NCBI GenBank assembly: GCA_031761875.1
Contig: CP134492.1
Location: forward strand, 1,860,001 to 1,924,000
Source: Bacillaceae bacterium IKA-2
GTDB lineage: Bacteria; Bacillota; Bacilli; Bacillales; Anaerobacillaceae
Length of the DNA: 64,000 bases
Direction: 5' to 3'
Shown here piece after piece: positions 53,579 to 62,169 of this stretch (position 1 is the stretch's first letter; each line of letters begins with the position of its first letter). Below the pieces are notes generated by a model. The model saw only the letters and a list, made by a program, of their open reading frames with translations, was not told the origin of the DNA and searched no databases. A program made the position numbers and the translations under genes.

Positions 53579-54493
53579 ATGGGTAAGTTGTGTCATTTTA
53601 TTGGCATATTTTTTCTAGTTACAATATTGGCACTAATGTTTGGTTGCAGTAGTAGTGATAATTCTGATCAAGGTTTTAGGAATTCTAATGAAAAAGCTGA
53701 GGATGCTGCAACAGAATCAGAAATGGATTATGATGGTACGGATTCTGGTGAAAGTACTCAAATTGCACGGGATCTGGAGAAAAATTTTAATGACACTGAC
53801 CGAATGATCATTTACCATGCTAACCTTTCTATAGAAGTAAATGATTATCACAAAGTAGAAACGCAAATTCTGGAGAAAGTTTCGACCCTTGGTGGATATA
53901 TAGTAGAATCAACCATTTATGCTAGTGGAAAAGAACGCATAAATGGAAATTTAGTTGTGAAAGTTCCACAAGCTTCTTTTCACAGTTTTATTAATGACGT
54001 TGAATTAACTAGTATGAAAGTTTATGATCGCCATGTTAGCAGTAATGACGTAACAGAAGAATTCATTGATTTAGATTCACGCTTAAAGTCAAAACGAGTT
54101 GTCGAAGAAAGATTGCTTGGTTTTTTGGAACAAGCCAAACAAACTGAAGATCTCTTAAAAATCTCTAACGATTTAGCAAGAGTGCAAGAAGAAACCGAAC
54201 AATTACTTGGAAGAATGAATTATTTAAAAAATAACATCGCTTATTCAACAGTTTCACTTCAATTATCAGAGAAACTTGTAAATGTTCAATTTATGCAAGA
54301 TAAGGAAGCACTAAATACATGGCTAAAGTCAAAAAGTTTGTTTATGGATAGCTTAAATGGTGTTATCTCATTTTTCGCAAGTGTAATTGTGTTTTTTATT
54401 GGACGTAGCCCAATTTTATTGCCTATTGCTGTATTTGGAATAATTGCTATAATTTTTATAAGAAAACAGTATAAAAATCCTTCGCAAGAATGA
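53579..54493 (+). CDS. DUF4349 lipoprotein
   Basis: ATG 53579 follows AGAGGGTGG and yields 304 residues, with a lipoprotein signal (ILALMFGCSSSDNS; Cys about residue 23). After an acidic linker comes the DUF4349 domain: DRMIIYHANLSIEVNDYHKV, YIVESTIYASGKERINGNLV, VKVPQASFHSFINDV, then a coiled-coil region (LKSKRVVEERLLGFLEQAKQ) and a C-terminal membrane helix (about residues 260-290). It is anchored outside the membrane at both ends. Function of the family is not known. Confidence 0.85.
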   Translation: MGKLCHFIGIFFLVTILALMFGCSSSDNSDQGFRNSNEKAEDAATESEMDYDGTDSGESTQIARDLEKNFNDTDRMIIYHANLSIEVNDYHKVETQILEKVSTLGGYIVESTIYASGKERINGNLVVKVPQASFHSFINDVELTSMKVYDRHVSSNDVTEEFIDLDSRLKSKRVVEERLLGFLEQAKQTEDLLKISNDLARVQEETEQLLGRMNYLKNNIAYSTVSLQLSEKLVNVQFMQDKEALNTWLKSKSLFMDSLNGVISFFASVIVFFIGRSPILLPIAVFGIIAIIFIRKQYKNPSQE

Positions 54494-54512
54494 TGGTACC
54501 AGCGCAAAAATT

Positions 54513-54520
54513 GGTGCCTG
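54513..54520. repeat. Left fragment of palindromic repeat copy 3
   Basis: GGTGCCTG, the head of the dispersed repeat, cut here by the IS110 element. The rest of the copy is at 56388-56470. Confidence 0.8.
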
Positions 54521-54668
54521 GTGTATGAAATAATAAATGTCGAAAGATCTTTTAAAGAGGAGAAAGGAGAAAAAAGGACAAAAAAAGACCCCAGCGACTA
54601 CATGTAGTAAGATAAAACTACCTGACGGGAAGCCTCATCACAAACTACAAAATTGGAGCGTGAGTCAC

Positions 54669-56069
54669 ATGGGGCAAAAACATAAATCTAAGTCTAATAA
54701 TATTAGAGGAAGAAAAGGAAGTCAATTCCGATCTGAGCTAAGAGGTACAGATCTGGAGCGAGTATTAATTGTAGCCATTGATGCAGCGAAGTTTTATCAG
54801 AAAGCGATGGTGTGTAATTATTTTGGTGATGTACTAGTGAAACCTACATTTTTTGGTGTTAATAAAAAAGGTATTAGCCAACTTCACGAAAAGATCGAGC
54901 ATGCAAGCAAGGAAGTTGACGCAGAGCGGATTTTTGTTGGTATTGAGGCAACGGGGCATTACTATGAGGATATTGTGAGGGAATTAGGCGCTTTAGGATA
55001 CGGTGTAACGATTATCAATGCGGCAACGACACACGAAGAAAGATCAAGTTCGTTGAACTGGACTAAGACCGATGACCTCGATCTCAAGGCTATTGCCCAA
55101 GTCATTATTCAAAATAAAGGGACGGAGAGTAAGTTGCCGACGGGAACTCATCAAGAGTTAATAACGTTAACGAGAGCACGTAGGAGTGAAGTTAGAAAGA
55201 GATCCAGAGTCAAGGTAGAGATCCGGACGTTAATGGACAAAATTTGGAGAGAGTTCCAAGGGCACGTTATAGTAAATGGTCATACGCCAAATAAAGTAGA
55301 ATTATTTAGTGATTTTTGGGGCAAGTCCTCCCTCTTTTTTATGGAAAACTTCCCGCACCCAGAAGATCTTCTATCAATGAGTGAAGAAGATCTTCGAAAC
55401 CTATCGATTGAACATAATTTGAAGTTACGAGATTTAACCATTAAGAACCTGTTATATATCGCTAAGGAAAGCCTATGCAGGCCTAAAAGAGACGTTCGAG
55501 CTGAGCTACTATTACTAAAGCTAGCCTTACCAAACTTTCGAAATCTGAATGCCAATATAAAGGTGTTAGATCGAGAAATTGAGCGTATTTTATTAGAAAC
55601 AGATGGGCGTCTCCTTCTCAGTATTCCAGGAATTGGAGTGACAACGGCAGCGGAATTCTACTGTGAGGTAGGCGATGTACTGGCCTTTGAGCATGCAGGG
55701 CAGATTATCAAAAAAGCAGGAACCAATCCAATTGTCATTCAATCAGGGGGTCTAGAAGGGTTCTATGGAAAAATATCGAAACAAGGAAATAAGAATTTAC
55801 GCTATGTCGTCTATAATATTGGAAAGAGCTTAGCACAGCACAATAAAGATGTACGTCCGTATTACGAGAACCTCAGAGCGAAAGGCAAACATCAAAGAAA
55901 AGCGTACATTGCCTTAGGAAATAAGTTCATTCGAATAGCATTTGCGATGCTTACGAATCGAACCGTGTATCAGACAAATGATGAGTCTTACCAGTATTTA
56001 CGAATGATGAAAGCAAAGTTACGACATACAAAAATGTCGGAGTTTTCTCGAATCATTAGTGCAGCATAG
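54669..56069 (+). CDS. IS110-family DEDD transposase
   Basis: ATG 54669 has GGAG 10 bases upstream and gives 466 residues; an in-frame ATG at 54537 has no ribosome site and begins only 17 bases inside the element. The N-terminal RuvC-like DEDD domain shows Asp38 (VAIDAAKFY), Glu93 (GIEATGHYY) and the Asp135-Asp138 cluster (KTDDLDLKA). The C-terminal Transposase_20 domain has the helix-hairpin-helix LLLSIPGIGVTTAAEF and IQSGG with the likely nucleophilic serine. It is an RNA-guided recombinase by family knowledge. Confidence 0.92.
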   Translation: MGQKHKSKSNNIRGRKGSQFRSELRGTDLERVLIVAIDAAKFYQKAMVCNYFGDVLVKPTFFGVNKKGISQLHEKIEHASKEVDAERIFVGIEATGHYYEDIVRELGALGYGVTIINAATTHEERSSSLNWTKTDDLDLKAIAQVIIQNKGTESKLPTGTHQELITLTRARRSEVRKRSRVKVEIRTLMDKIWREFQGHVIVNGHTPNKVELFSDFWGKSSLFFMENFPHPEDLLSMSEEDLRNLSIEHNLKLRDLTIKNLLYIAKESLCRPKRDVRAELLLLKLALPNFRNLNANIKVLDREIERILLETDGRLLLSIPGIGVTTAAEFYCEVGDVLAFEHAGQIIKKAGTNPIVIQSGGLEGFYGKISKQGNKNLRYVVYNIGKSLAQHNKDVRPYYENLRAKGKHQRKAYIALGNKFIRIAFAMLTNRTVYQTNDESYQYLRMMKAKLRHTKMSEFSRIISAA

Positions 56070-56090
56070 TGAAATAACAGTAAAAATATG

Positions 56091-56260
56091 AGTCTCCTCC
56101 TCTGGGACTGAGGGAAAATCGATTCGGTGCCGGAGGCTGTAGACCTCGAGTGTCAGCATGATTTACCTCGTCCTACAAATACGAATTGTACGTTAAGATA
56201 AAATCCTGAACTAACCAGGTTGTATCCCTGTAGTATGAAAAACGAGGTTAAGGTTCTTTT
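56091..56260 (+). ncRNA. Candidate IS110 bridge RNA
   Basis: The non-coding right end folds into two loops. Target loop: GGTGCC (56126-56131) equals the left half of the target; GTGTCAG (56150-56156) is the complement of CTGACAC, the right half including the core; the two flank a small hairpin (GAGG/CCTC, 56133-56147), and AAATC/GATTT can close the loop outside. Donor loop: closed by ACCTCGT/ACGAGGT (56165-56171, 56242-56248); TTGTACGTT (56186-56194) matches the element right end TAGTACGCT at 7 of 9, and ACCAG (56214-56218) is the complement of CTGGT at the left end. Order (target loop, then donor loop) is as in IS621. Ends of the RNA are estimates. Confidence 0.65.
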
Positions 56261-56387
56261 CAAGTCCGAGAGGAGAAAGGCTCAATAATAAGCTTTCTGT
56301 CAGTTGCTTATTGGATTTTTTTGTATATTATTACATGAGTTTATTAAGTTTGTTTAATTTTTAGAAAAAACTAATTGACATAGTACG

Positions 56388-56470
56388 CTGACACCAATCA
56401 GTCGATATTGTGAATGGTCGATGTTGAATCCATCATATTCTTGAAGGAAATTCACAAGATGTCTGGCACC
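56388..56470. repeat. Right fragment of palindromic repeat copy 3
   Basis: CTGACACC onward, with ATTGTGAAT/ATTCACAA internal inverted segments and end GATGTCTGGCACC; continues the head at 54513-54520. Confidence 0.8.
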
Positions 56471-56602
56471 ATAAAATAGTCCAGGGAGAAAAGTTTGATC
56501 TCCACTGGATTTTTTTAATTATATAACTATTGATCTAGGAAGTTAAAATTGGGCCTGAAAGATTTATGCTATCAAAAAACATAATATATTTTCTTAAAAA
56601 AG

Positions 56603-56630
56603 TGTAATCTTTAGCTTAAGATATGTCGTC
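56603..56630 (+). promoter_or_regulatory. Possible ECF-type autoregulated promoter
   Basis: TGTAAT at 56603-56608 and CGTC at 56627-56630, 18 bp apart, resemble the TGTAAC/CGWC boxes of sigma-X-type promoters. ECF sigma operons usually drive themselves from such a site; the spacing is slightly long. Confidence 0.4.
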
Positions 56631-56667
56631 TATTATGTAGAGACGAAAAAAAAGGGGGGGGAGAGAA

Positions 56668-57213
56668 ATTAACGATGAGGCTTTACTAAAACAAGTGCGA
56701 CGAGGAAATGATCATGCCTTTCGTTTGTTCATTGAGAAGTATCGAAATGATATTTATAAAGTGGCATACTCAGTGTTGCGAAATGAAAAAGATGCAGAAG
56801 ATGCAGCTCAGGACATCTTTTTGAAGATTTATTACTCTCTCCCTAAGTATGAAGGTAAGGGTTTAAAGACGTGGATGACCCGGATTGCTGTTAATCATTC
56901 TATTGATATGAAAAGAAAAAAAGAGCGCTGGCGAGAGGATGTCACAGAAGATCTGAACTTGCAATTTAAAACGGCGAGTACAGATAGTGTCGAGGGAGAG
57001 CTTTTAAAGAAAGAGATGAAAAGTCAGGTTTTAAATAGGGTCAATGAGTTACCTAAGAATTACCGTGATGTTGTCTATGGTTATTACATACAAGAAAAAA
57101 GCTCACAACAATTAGCAATAGAGTTGGATGTAAAAGAAAAAACAATCGTAGTGAAGTTGCACCGTGCTAGAAATTGGATGAGGAAACGTTGGAAGGAGGA
57201 GGATTTTGAATGA
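56668..57213 (+). CDS. ECF-type RNA polymerase sigma factor
   Basis: The coding sense extends upstream of GTG 56695 through NDEALLKQVRRGNDHAF, the usual N-terminus of this family, to an ATT at 56668 that lies about 5 bases after GGGGGGGGAG. No ATG, GTG or TTG is available in that part, so an ATT start is proposed (181 residues). Region 2 contains DAEDAAQDIFLKIYYSL and KTWMTRIAVNHSIDMKR; region 4 contains LPKNYRDVVYGYYIQEKSSQ and LHRARNWMRKRW. The gene overlaps its anti-sigma factor gene by 4 bases (ATGA). Confidence 0.8.
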   Translation: MNDEALLKQVRRGNDHAFRLFIEKYRNDIYKVAYSVLRNEKDAEDAAQDIFLKIYYSLPKYEGKGLKTWMTRIAVNHSIDMKRKKERWREDVTEDLNLQFKTASTDSVEGELLKKEMKSQVLNRVNELPKNYRDVVYGYYIQEKSSQQLAIELDVKEKTIVVKLHRARNWMRKRWKEEDFE

Positions 57214-57659
57214 AGCATATTTCAAATGAAGAGTGGACGCGATATGTAAAAGGGCAACTACCAGAAGAACTTCGAGACAGCTATGAGACTCATTTATACG
57301 AATGTGACGCTTGTATGGATTCATATCTTCAAGCAATAGAAACTTCTGAATCCTCGATACCTGATTTAAATGAGGGCAGCCTATTGACAGAGTCAATTAT
57401 GAATCGAATTGGTGGTACCGATCTTAAAAAGGGATTAACTAGCCAACGCCCACTTTATCAACATACGTTGTTCCATTATCTAATTGCTGCTGCTATGACG
57501 ATTGTTCTAATGTTTTCAGGAATGTTTCAGTCACTTACCAATTATCTAGATGATGTTCAAAATACAACCTTGTCACAACAAACTCCTTCCATTACTGAAA
57601 AAATATTAGATACTACATTTACGCGAATAAATGAAGAAGAACAAGGAGGCGATCAATAA
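57210..57659 (+). CDS. Anti-sigma factor with zinc-finger (ZAS-type) domain and one TM
   Basis: The 149-residue protein has an N-terminal HxxxCxxC motif (HLYECDACMDSY, about residues 28-39), the zinc-associated anti-sigma signature, then one membrane helix (HYLIAAAMTIVLMFSGMF, about residues 89-106) and a short outer tail. It should hold the upstream sigma factor at the membrane until a signal arrives. AAGGAGGAGG precedes the ATG, which overlaps the sigma stop; the next gene overlaps its own stop by one base, so the operon is tightly coupled. Confidence 0.85.
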   Translation: MKHISNEEWTRYVKGQLPEELRDSYETHLYECDACMDSYLQAIETSESSIPDLNEGSLLTESIMNRIGGTDLKKGLTSQRPLYQHTLFHYLIAAAMTIVLMFSGMFQSLTNYLDDVQNTTLSQQTPSITEKILDTTFTRINEEEQGGDQ

Positions 57660-58753
57660 TGAATAACAAAAACAAACATCCTCTAGTTGGATTTTTATTA
57701 TCAGTGTTTCCTGGTGGCGGACAATTTTATTATCATAATACATTTAGGGGTATTTTTTACTTATTAGCAACGGTCGTACCCGTTCTTGGCTCGGTATTCC
57801 TAGCAATAATAAGTGGTAATGGGAATTTTATAATTGCTTCAGGTGTAGGTGTATTTTTCTATCTCGTCAGTTTTATTGACACGATTATGGTCGGGTTACG
57901 CCGACCTCGTGAGGTTACCGTTCAAAATAGCGACGCAACGCTAACACAAGAAACTAGCAGTGTCGAGTCAGAGCGATTTTTCACGATCGTATTGTCATTT
58001 ATCCCAGGTGTTGGCCATTTTCAGCTCGGACTGATGAATAGAGGTTTTACATTTCTAACAGCGTTTTTAGGAGCGGGAATGATGATTTTCTTTACCTCGA
58101 TTATCTTAAGACAAAATGCGTTTTTAATTTTCATGGCATTTCTACCAGTTGTTTGGGTTTATAGCTTCTTTGATGCGATACAACAGTTAAATAAAAAGCA
58201 ACGAGGCGAAGTACTTGAAGACCGTTCCATTCTTGAAGACTTAGAAAAGAGTCGTGAAGATGGTCGTAAAAGTAAAACAATCGCGACTTTATTATCAATT
58301 TTTCCTGGAGCTGGGCATCTTTATTTAGGATATCAGCGCCGTGGGGTCCAATTGATGGCGGCATTCTTGTTGTCCCTTTATATATTAGATGTGCTTCGCT
58401 TAGGGATCTTCTTGTTCTTAATCCCAATTATTTGGTTTTACAGCTTCTTTGACGGCTTGCAAAAAGCGAGTAGACATGATGGAGACGAGCCAGTAGATGA
58501 TGTACCGATTATCAGTTATCTCGTTAACCACCAACGTTGGATTGGTATTGGGCTAGTTGTATTCGGTATGTACTATATGCTTGATCGCGTGCTTATGCCA
58601 ACAATTGCACCACAATTAACTGAGTTTCTTCAAGTTGACATTCGCCGATGGTATTACGACTATTTTCAGATTATTGTTGTATCTATTTTACTAATTGCTG
58701 GTGGTTTTAAGCTAATGATAGGAAGTAAAGCAAAAGGAGAAGATGCCTCGTGA
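57659..58753 (+). CDS. Multi-pass membrane protein with three internal repeats
   Basis: The 364-residue protein contains three related units, each starting with a motif of the form SxFPGxGxxYxxxxxRG: LLSVFPGGGQFYYHNTFRG (residues 13-31), VLSFIPGVGHFQLGLMNRG (about 118-136) and LLSIFPGAGHLYLGYQRRG (about 218-236), each followed by two or three membrane helices. A final pair of helices at the C-terminus follows a basic loop. The repeat motif resembles TM2/DUF5683-type membrane domains. It lies in the sigma/anti-sigma operon and is presumably part of its envelope response; the precise role is unknown. Confidence 0.75.
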   Translation: MNNKNKHPLVGFLLSVFPGGGQFYYHNTFRGIFYLLATVVPVLGSVFLAIISGNGNFIIASGVGVFFYLVSFIDTIMVGLRRPREVTVQNSDATLTQETSSVESERFFTIVLSFIPGVGHFQLGLMNRGFTFLTAFLGAGMMIFFTSIILRQNAFLIFMAFLPVVWVYSFFDAIQQLNKKQRGEVLEDRSILEDLEKSREDGRKSKTIATLLSIFPGAGHLYLGYQRRGVQLMAAFLLSLYILDVLRLGIFLFLIPIIWFYSFFDGLQKASRHDGDEPVDDVPIISYLVNHQRWIGIGLVVFGMYYMLDRVLMPTIAPQLTEFLQVDIRRWYYDYFQIIVVSILLIAGGFKLMIGSKAKGEDAS

Positions 58754-59673
58754 GGACATGGAGAGTAGGAACTGTATCGATGGGGGCATCCCTAGTTTTT
58801 CTAGGAGTTTTACTGCTTTTTTCTAAAATGTTAGGACTTGAAATATATCCGATTATGGCGTCTTGGTGGCCGATTATCTTAATTGTTCTAGGTGTTGAAA
58901 TACTAATTTTCTTTTTTCTGAATCAGAATGAGAAAACAAGCGTAAAATATGATATTTTTAGTATTCTATTTATTGGATTTATTGGAACGGTTGGTATTGT
59001 TTTTGCATTGTTGAGTTCGCTAGGAATTGCTGATGAAGTTAGCGCCGCGATCTCAAGTCAGGAAGAAACGAGGGATTTACCTTCGTTTGAGCAACAACTT
59101 CCAAATAGTATTGAACGGATCGTTATTGAAACAGGCAATCATCCTCTCGTGGTGGAAGGAACCAATTCTAGTGAGTATGCTATTTTTGGTCAGTACCGAA
59201 CACAAGTGTCAGCGCAAGACCAACAAGTTCTTGAAACAGCGAATGACTATCTTAGTACACACCAAAAAGGAGACACATTATTTGTAATATTAAAAGGCTT
59301 ACCACAACGACATGGTTGGAACTCTAGCTATTTGTCAATGTCGGTAACGATGCTTATTCCGTCAAATATGGATGTCGAGATTAGAGGCGCTCAGGATGTT
59401 GAATTACGCCCGCGTACCATTAATGCTGATTATTTAATTGACCAGGCTTCTTATGTATCTGTCTATTTGCCAATAGACAGTGATGTAGTTCTCCAAACAA
59501 CAAATGTCCAAGAGTTGCTTGAAACAAATCTTGAGTGGGAGCTAACAAACGGGAATGATGAAAAAGACGAGCTGACATCGACGTCCACAAATGCCCAAAT
59601 TATAGTAGGAAATGGAAAAAATAAAATTAGTATCTTAAATTCAACTAGTATTAGTGTTTATAAAAAAAATTAG
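58750..59673 (+). CDS. LiaF/LiaI-like envelope protein
   Basis: The 307-residue protein (GTG start overlapping the previous gene by 4 bases) has three membrane helices in the first 100 residues (GASLVFLGVLLLFSKMLG, WWPIILIVLGVEILIFFFL, FSILFIGFIGTVGIVFALL), typical of LiaI-LiaF/DUF5668 domains, and a beta-rich extracytoplasmic part (IERIVIETGNHPLVVEGTNS and on) like the adhesin-type DUF4097 domain of LiaF/YvlB. It completes the four-gene operon, which therefore looks like an envelope-stress unit. Confidence 0.75.
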   Translation: MRTWRVGTVSMGASLVFLGVLLLFSKMLGLEIYPIMASWWPIILIVLGVEILIFFFLNQNEKTSVKYDIFSILFIGFIGTVGIVFALLSSLGIADEVSAAISSQEETRDLPSFEQQLPNSIERIVIETGNHPLVVEGTNSSEYAIFGQYRTQVSAQDQQVLETANDYLSTHQKGDTLFVILKGLPQRHGWNSSYLSMSVTMLIPSNMDVEIRGAQDVELRPRTINADYLIDQASYVSVYLPIDSDVVLQTTNVQELLETNLEWELTNGNDEKDELTSTSTNAQIIVGNGKNKISILNSTSISVYKKN

Positions 59674-59707
59674 AACGTTTTATTATGATATTACTTAGTT
59701 ACTAAAC

Positions 59708-59753
59708 TTGAATGCCTGATCCCAAGCATACCGTGCTCGGGATTAGGCATTTG
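59708..59753 (+). terminator. Intrinsic terminator of the sigma operon
   Basis: AATGCCTGATCCC pairs with GGGATTAGGCATT around AAGCATACCGTGCTC, followed by a T-rich stretch. From here to 60048 no gene was found. Confidence 0.8.
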
Positions 59754-60048
59754 CTTTTATAGAAAGACTTGGAGTAATTAAATAGGGATAAACTGTTTAT
59801 ACCTACAAGTAATGGCAATCCCAATTAATGCAGTATTGGTGGAATGTCGATACTTATTTCGTCTTTTAAAGAAATTTTAATTATTGCGGTATCTTCCAAT
59901 CATATATTTTCATTTTTAAGAAATAAACTAACCAATTCGCTTAAGTATCTCTATTTCTCCAAATTACATTAAAAAAATTATTAGGTATGATATCTTATAG
60001 ATAGAGTCTTTATAAAATATTGAAGCCGTCAAAAGGAGGGGATTTACT

Positions 60049-60723
60049 TTGGAAAATATCAGTAAAAAAGATTTCGATTTACAACGACCACATTGGGAAA
60101 ATCATTGGCTTTATTCACAAAACCCAGAGCTAATATCTGAGCCTCCGAGTGAAGCGGCCAAACAAGCAGTAGCTGTATTCAAGGAAAAAGGGATTACTAA
60201 GATTATTGAATTAGGTGGAGGATTAGGACGGGATACGCTTTATTTTGCTGAACAGGGTTTGCAAGTTTATGTTCTTGAATATACGGAAAGCGGAGTCGAA
60301 ACTATTCGTAGAAAAGCAATCGAAAAAGGGTTATCTAAATCGATTGTTGCAGCACAACACGATGTTAGAAACCCACTTCCTTTCGATAAAGCTTTTTTTG
60401 AAGGTTGTTTTTCGCATATGTTGTATTGTATGGCATTTACTAACGAAGAACTTGATTTTTTATCGCAAGAAATCAAGAGAGTTTTAATACTAGATGGAAT
60501 TAATATGTATACAGTCAGAAATACAAAAGACCCAATGTATGGAACTGGAATTCATAAAGGCGGAAATATGTTTGATATTCAAGGCTTTATAATAAATTTT
60601 TTCGATAAAGCGATGATAAAAAAGTTAGCAAAAGAATATGAACTACTAGATATTATTGAGTTTGAAGAAGGGAGTCTCCCAAAAAGATTATATAATGTTA
60701 TTCTCAAAAATAAGATGACTTAG
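60049..60723 (+). CDS. Class I SAM-dependent methyltransferase (TehB-like)
   Basis: The 224-residue protein (TTG start behind AAAAGGAGGGG) has motif I IIELGGGLGRDTLYFAEQG (about residues 47-65), the acidic residue of motif II in VYVLEYTES, and a motif IV-like GCFSHMLYCMAFTNEEL. An N-terminal HWENHWLYSQNPEL segment and the YTVRNTKDPMYGTGIHKGG region are typical of the tellurite-resistance TehB/thiopurine-type branch. Substrate unknown. It appears to be a single-gene unit. Confidence 0.8.
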   Translation: MENISKKDFDLQRPHWENHWLYSQNPELISEPPSEAAKQAVAVFKEKGITKIIELGGGLGRDTLYFAEQGLQVYVLEYTESGVETIRRKAIEKGLSKSIVAAQHDVRNPLPFDKAFFEGCFSHMLYCMAFTNEELDFLSQEIKRVLILDGINMYTVRNTKDPMYGTGIHKGGNMFDIQGFIINFFDKAMIKKLAKEYELLDIIEFEEGSLPKRLYNVILKNKMT

Positions 60724-60859
60724 TGAATAAATTAGTAAATGCGGCAAACTGATTAGTGAATAGTTATTTATTCGTATAGTAGCCTTCTCCTTTCATGGGG
60801 AGCTGGTGCCCTAGTGTATAATTGTAGAGACTATCAAGATCAAATGTAGGGGGAAAAAT

Positions 60860-62131
60860 ATGCATCAGAGAGTACTTAACTATCAATCTATCTTAGGAGC
60901 TTTTCTTTTAGCCTTTTTATTAATTTTAGTTGGCTGTGGGGCCCCATCAGCTGAGGTTCAACCTATTGATGAAACAAAACAACAACTAAATGATGAGAAT
61001 TTAGAATCGGTGGTTCCGATTGAAGACATAGACATAGATATAGATATAGATGTAGATGTAGATAAACAAGAAGAAGACAAAATCGATAAACAAGACAAAG
61101 GAGAGTTAGCAATTCACTACATTGATGTAGGTCAGGGTGATGCGACTCTTTTTATAGGCCCTGATTTTACAATTTTAATTGACGCTGGGAGACATAATTC
61201 AAGTGATGTTACACCTTATCTTCGTGAGCAAGGTGTTTCGGATATTGATTTAATGATTTTAACACATCCTCATTCAGATCATATCGGTCAGGCGGATATC
61301 ATTTTGAAGGAATTAAAAGTAAAAGAAGTATGGATGAGTGGGGATGAGCACACGACTCAAACCTTTGAACGTGTACTAGATGCAACTCTAGAGTCAGGCG
61401 CTGATTATCATGAGCCAAGGGCAGGAGAAACCTTCGAATTTGGATCTGCTTTTGTAGAAGTTGTTAATCCCCTCAATATAAATGGGAATTTGCACGCTGG
61501 AAGTGTATCTGTCCGGATTAGTTTTGGAGATATTAAATTCTTATTTACGGGTGACGCTGAGCACCAAACCGAAGCGGATATGATTAACCGCGGACATGAC
61601 TTAGAAGCACATTTTTTCCAATTAGGACATCATGGATCGTCGACATCTAATACGCCAGCATTTCTAAATAAAGTTAAACCTGAAGTGGCGATTTATAGTG
61701 CAAAAGCAGAAAATAGTTATGGTCATCCTCATGATGAGATTGTTTCACGAATTAATAACATGGGTATAGATCTTTATGGAACCGATGTACATGGTACGAT
61801 CATCGTGACAACCGACGGCGAACAATATACAGTCGAAACAAATAAAAGTGGCGCTGTCACAGAAACATCCAACTATATTACACCGAAAGAAGCTGATTCT
61901 GAGTCTGAATCTGAGTCTGAATCTGAAGTGAAAACTAATAGTGACTGTATAAACATCAACACGGCTTCAAAGGAGCAGTTAGAAAAAATAACCCATCTAA
62001 GTACAGTAAGGATTACGGAACTGATTCAATTGCGCCCATTTAGTTCAATAGAAGAACTAACTGAGATTAATGGAATTGGGCCAGCGAGACTAGCAGATAT
62101 TAAAGAGCAAGGATTAGCTTGTTCGGAGTAA
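60860..62131 (+). CDS. ComEC-like metallo-beta-lactamase lipoprotein with HhH domain
   Basis: The 423-residue protein has a lipoprotein signal (LLILVGCG; Cys about residue 27), an acidic low-complexity linker (IDIDIDIDVDVD), a metallo-beta-lactamase domain of the ComEC/Rec2 C-terminal type (IHYIDVGQGDATLF, LTHPHSDHIGQ with the metal ligands, FLFTGDAEH, LGHHGSSTS), a Ser-Glu repeat linker and a C-terminal helix-hairpin-helix domain (ININTASKEQLEKITHLSTV, EINGIGPARLADI) like that of ComEA. It would be an extracellular, membrane-anchored DNA-binding hydrolase, possibly a nuclease. It has GGGGG before the ATG. Confidence 0.85.
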   Translation: MHQRVLNYQSILGAFLLAFLLILVGCGAPSAEVQPIDETKQQLNDENLESVVPIEDIDIDIDIDVDVDKQEEDKIDKQDKGELAIHYIDVGQGDATLFIGPDFTILIDAGRHNSSDVTPYLREQGVSDIDLMILTHPHSDHIGQADIILKELKVKEVWMSGDEHTTQTFERVLDATLESGADYHEPRAGETFEFGSAFVEVVNPLNINGNLHAGSVSVRISFGDIKFLFTGDAEHQTEADMINRGHDLEAHFFQLGHHGSSTSNTPAFLNKVKPEVAIYSAKAENSYGHPHDEIVSRINNMGIDLYGTDVHGTIIVTTDGEQYTVETNKSGAVTETSNYITPKEADSESESESESEVKTNSDCININTASKEQLEKITHLSTVRITELIQLRPFSSIEELTEINGIGPARLADIKEQGLACSE

Positions 62132-62169
62132 CCGACTAAGAAATATTGAGAATTAAAAGGGGGGATAGA

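Larger units (their letters stand above)
54520..56389 (+). mobile_element. IS110-family insertion sequence, complete
   Basis: The element is 1870 bp. Removing it joins GGTGCCT to GACACC and rebuilds the repeat head GGTGCCTGACACC found at 20664 and 42112. CT (with G) is present at both junctions (54518-54520, 56388-56390), matching the CT core dinucleotide of IS110 recombination. There are no terminal inverted repeats, as usual. It encodes a DEDD transposase, and a candidate bridge RNA in about 320 bases of non-coding right end, an arrangement like the IS1111 subgroup. Confidence 0.85.

Noticed and set aside
54537-54668. Extension of the IS110 transposase to an upstream ATG at 54537
   Set aside because: No ribosome site, only 17 bases inside the element, and the added residues show no catalytic-domain similarity; ATG 54669 has a GGAG at good spacing.
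20664-56470. Reading the GGTGCCTGACACC repeats as a CRISPR array
   Set aside because: The copies are tens of kilobases apart, palindromic and solitary; there are no regularly spaced repeats and no cas genes in the window.
61020-61070. GATATA-type tandem repeats as a regulatory satellite
   Set aside because: They are in frame within the MBL lipoprotein gene and encode its acidic linker.
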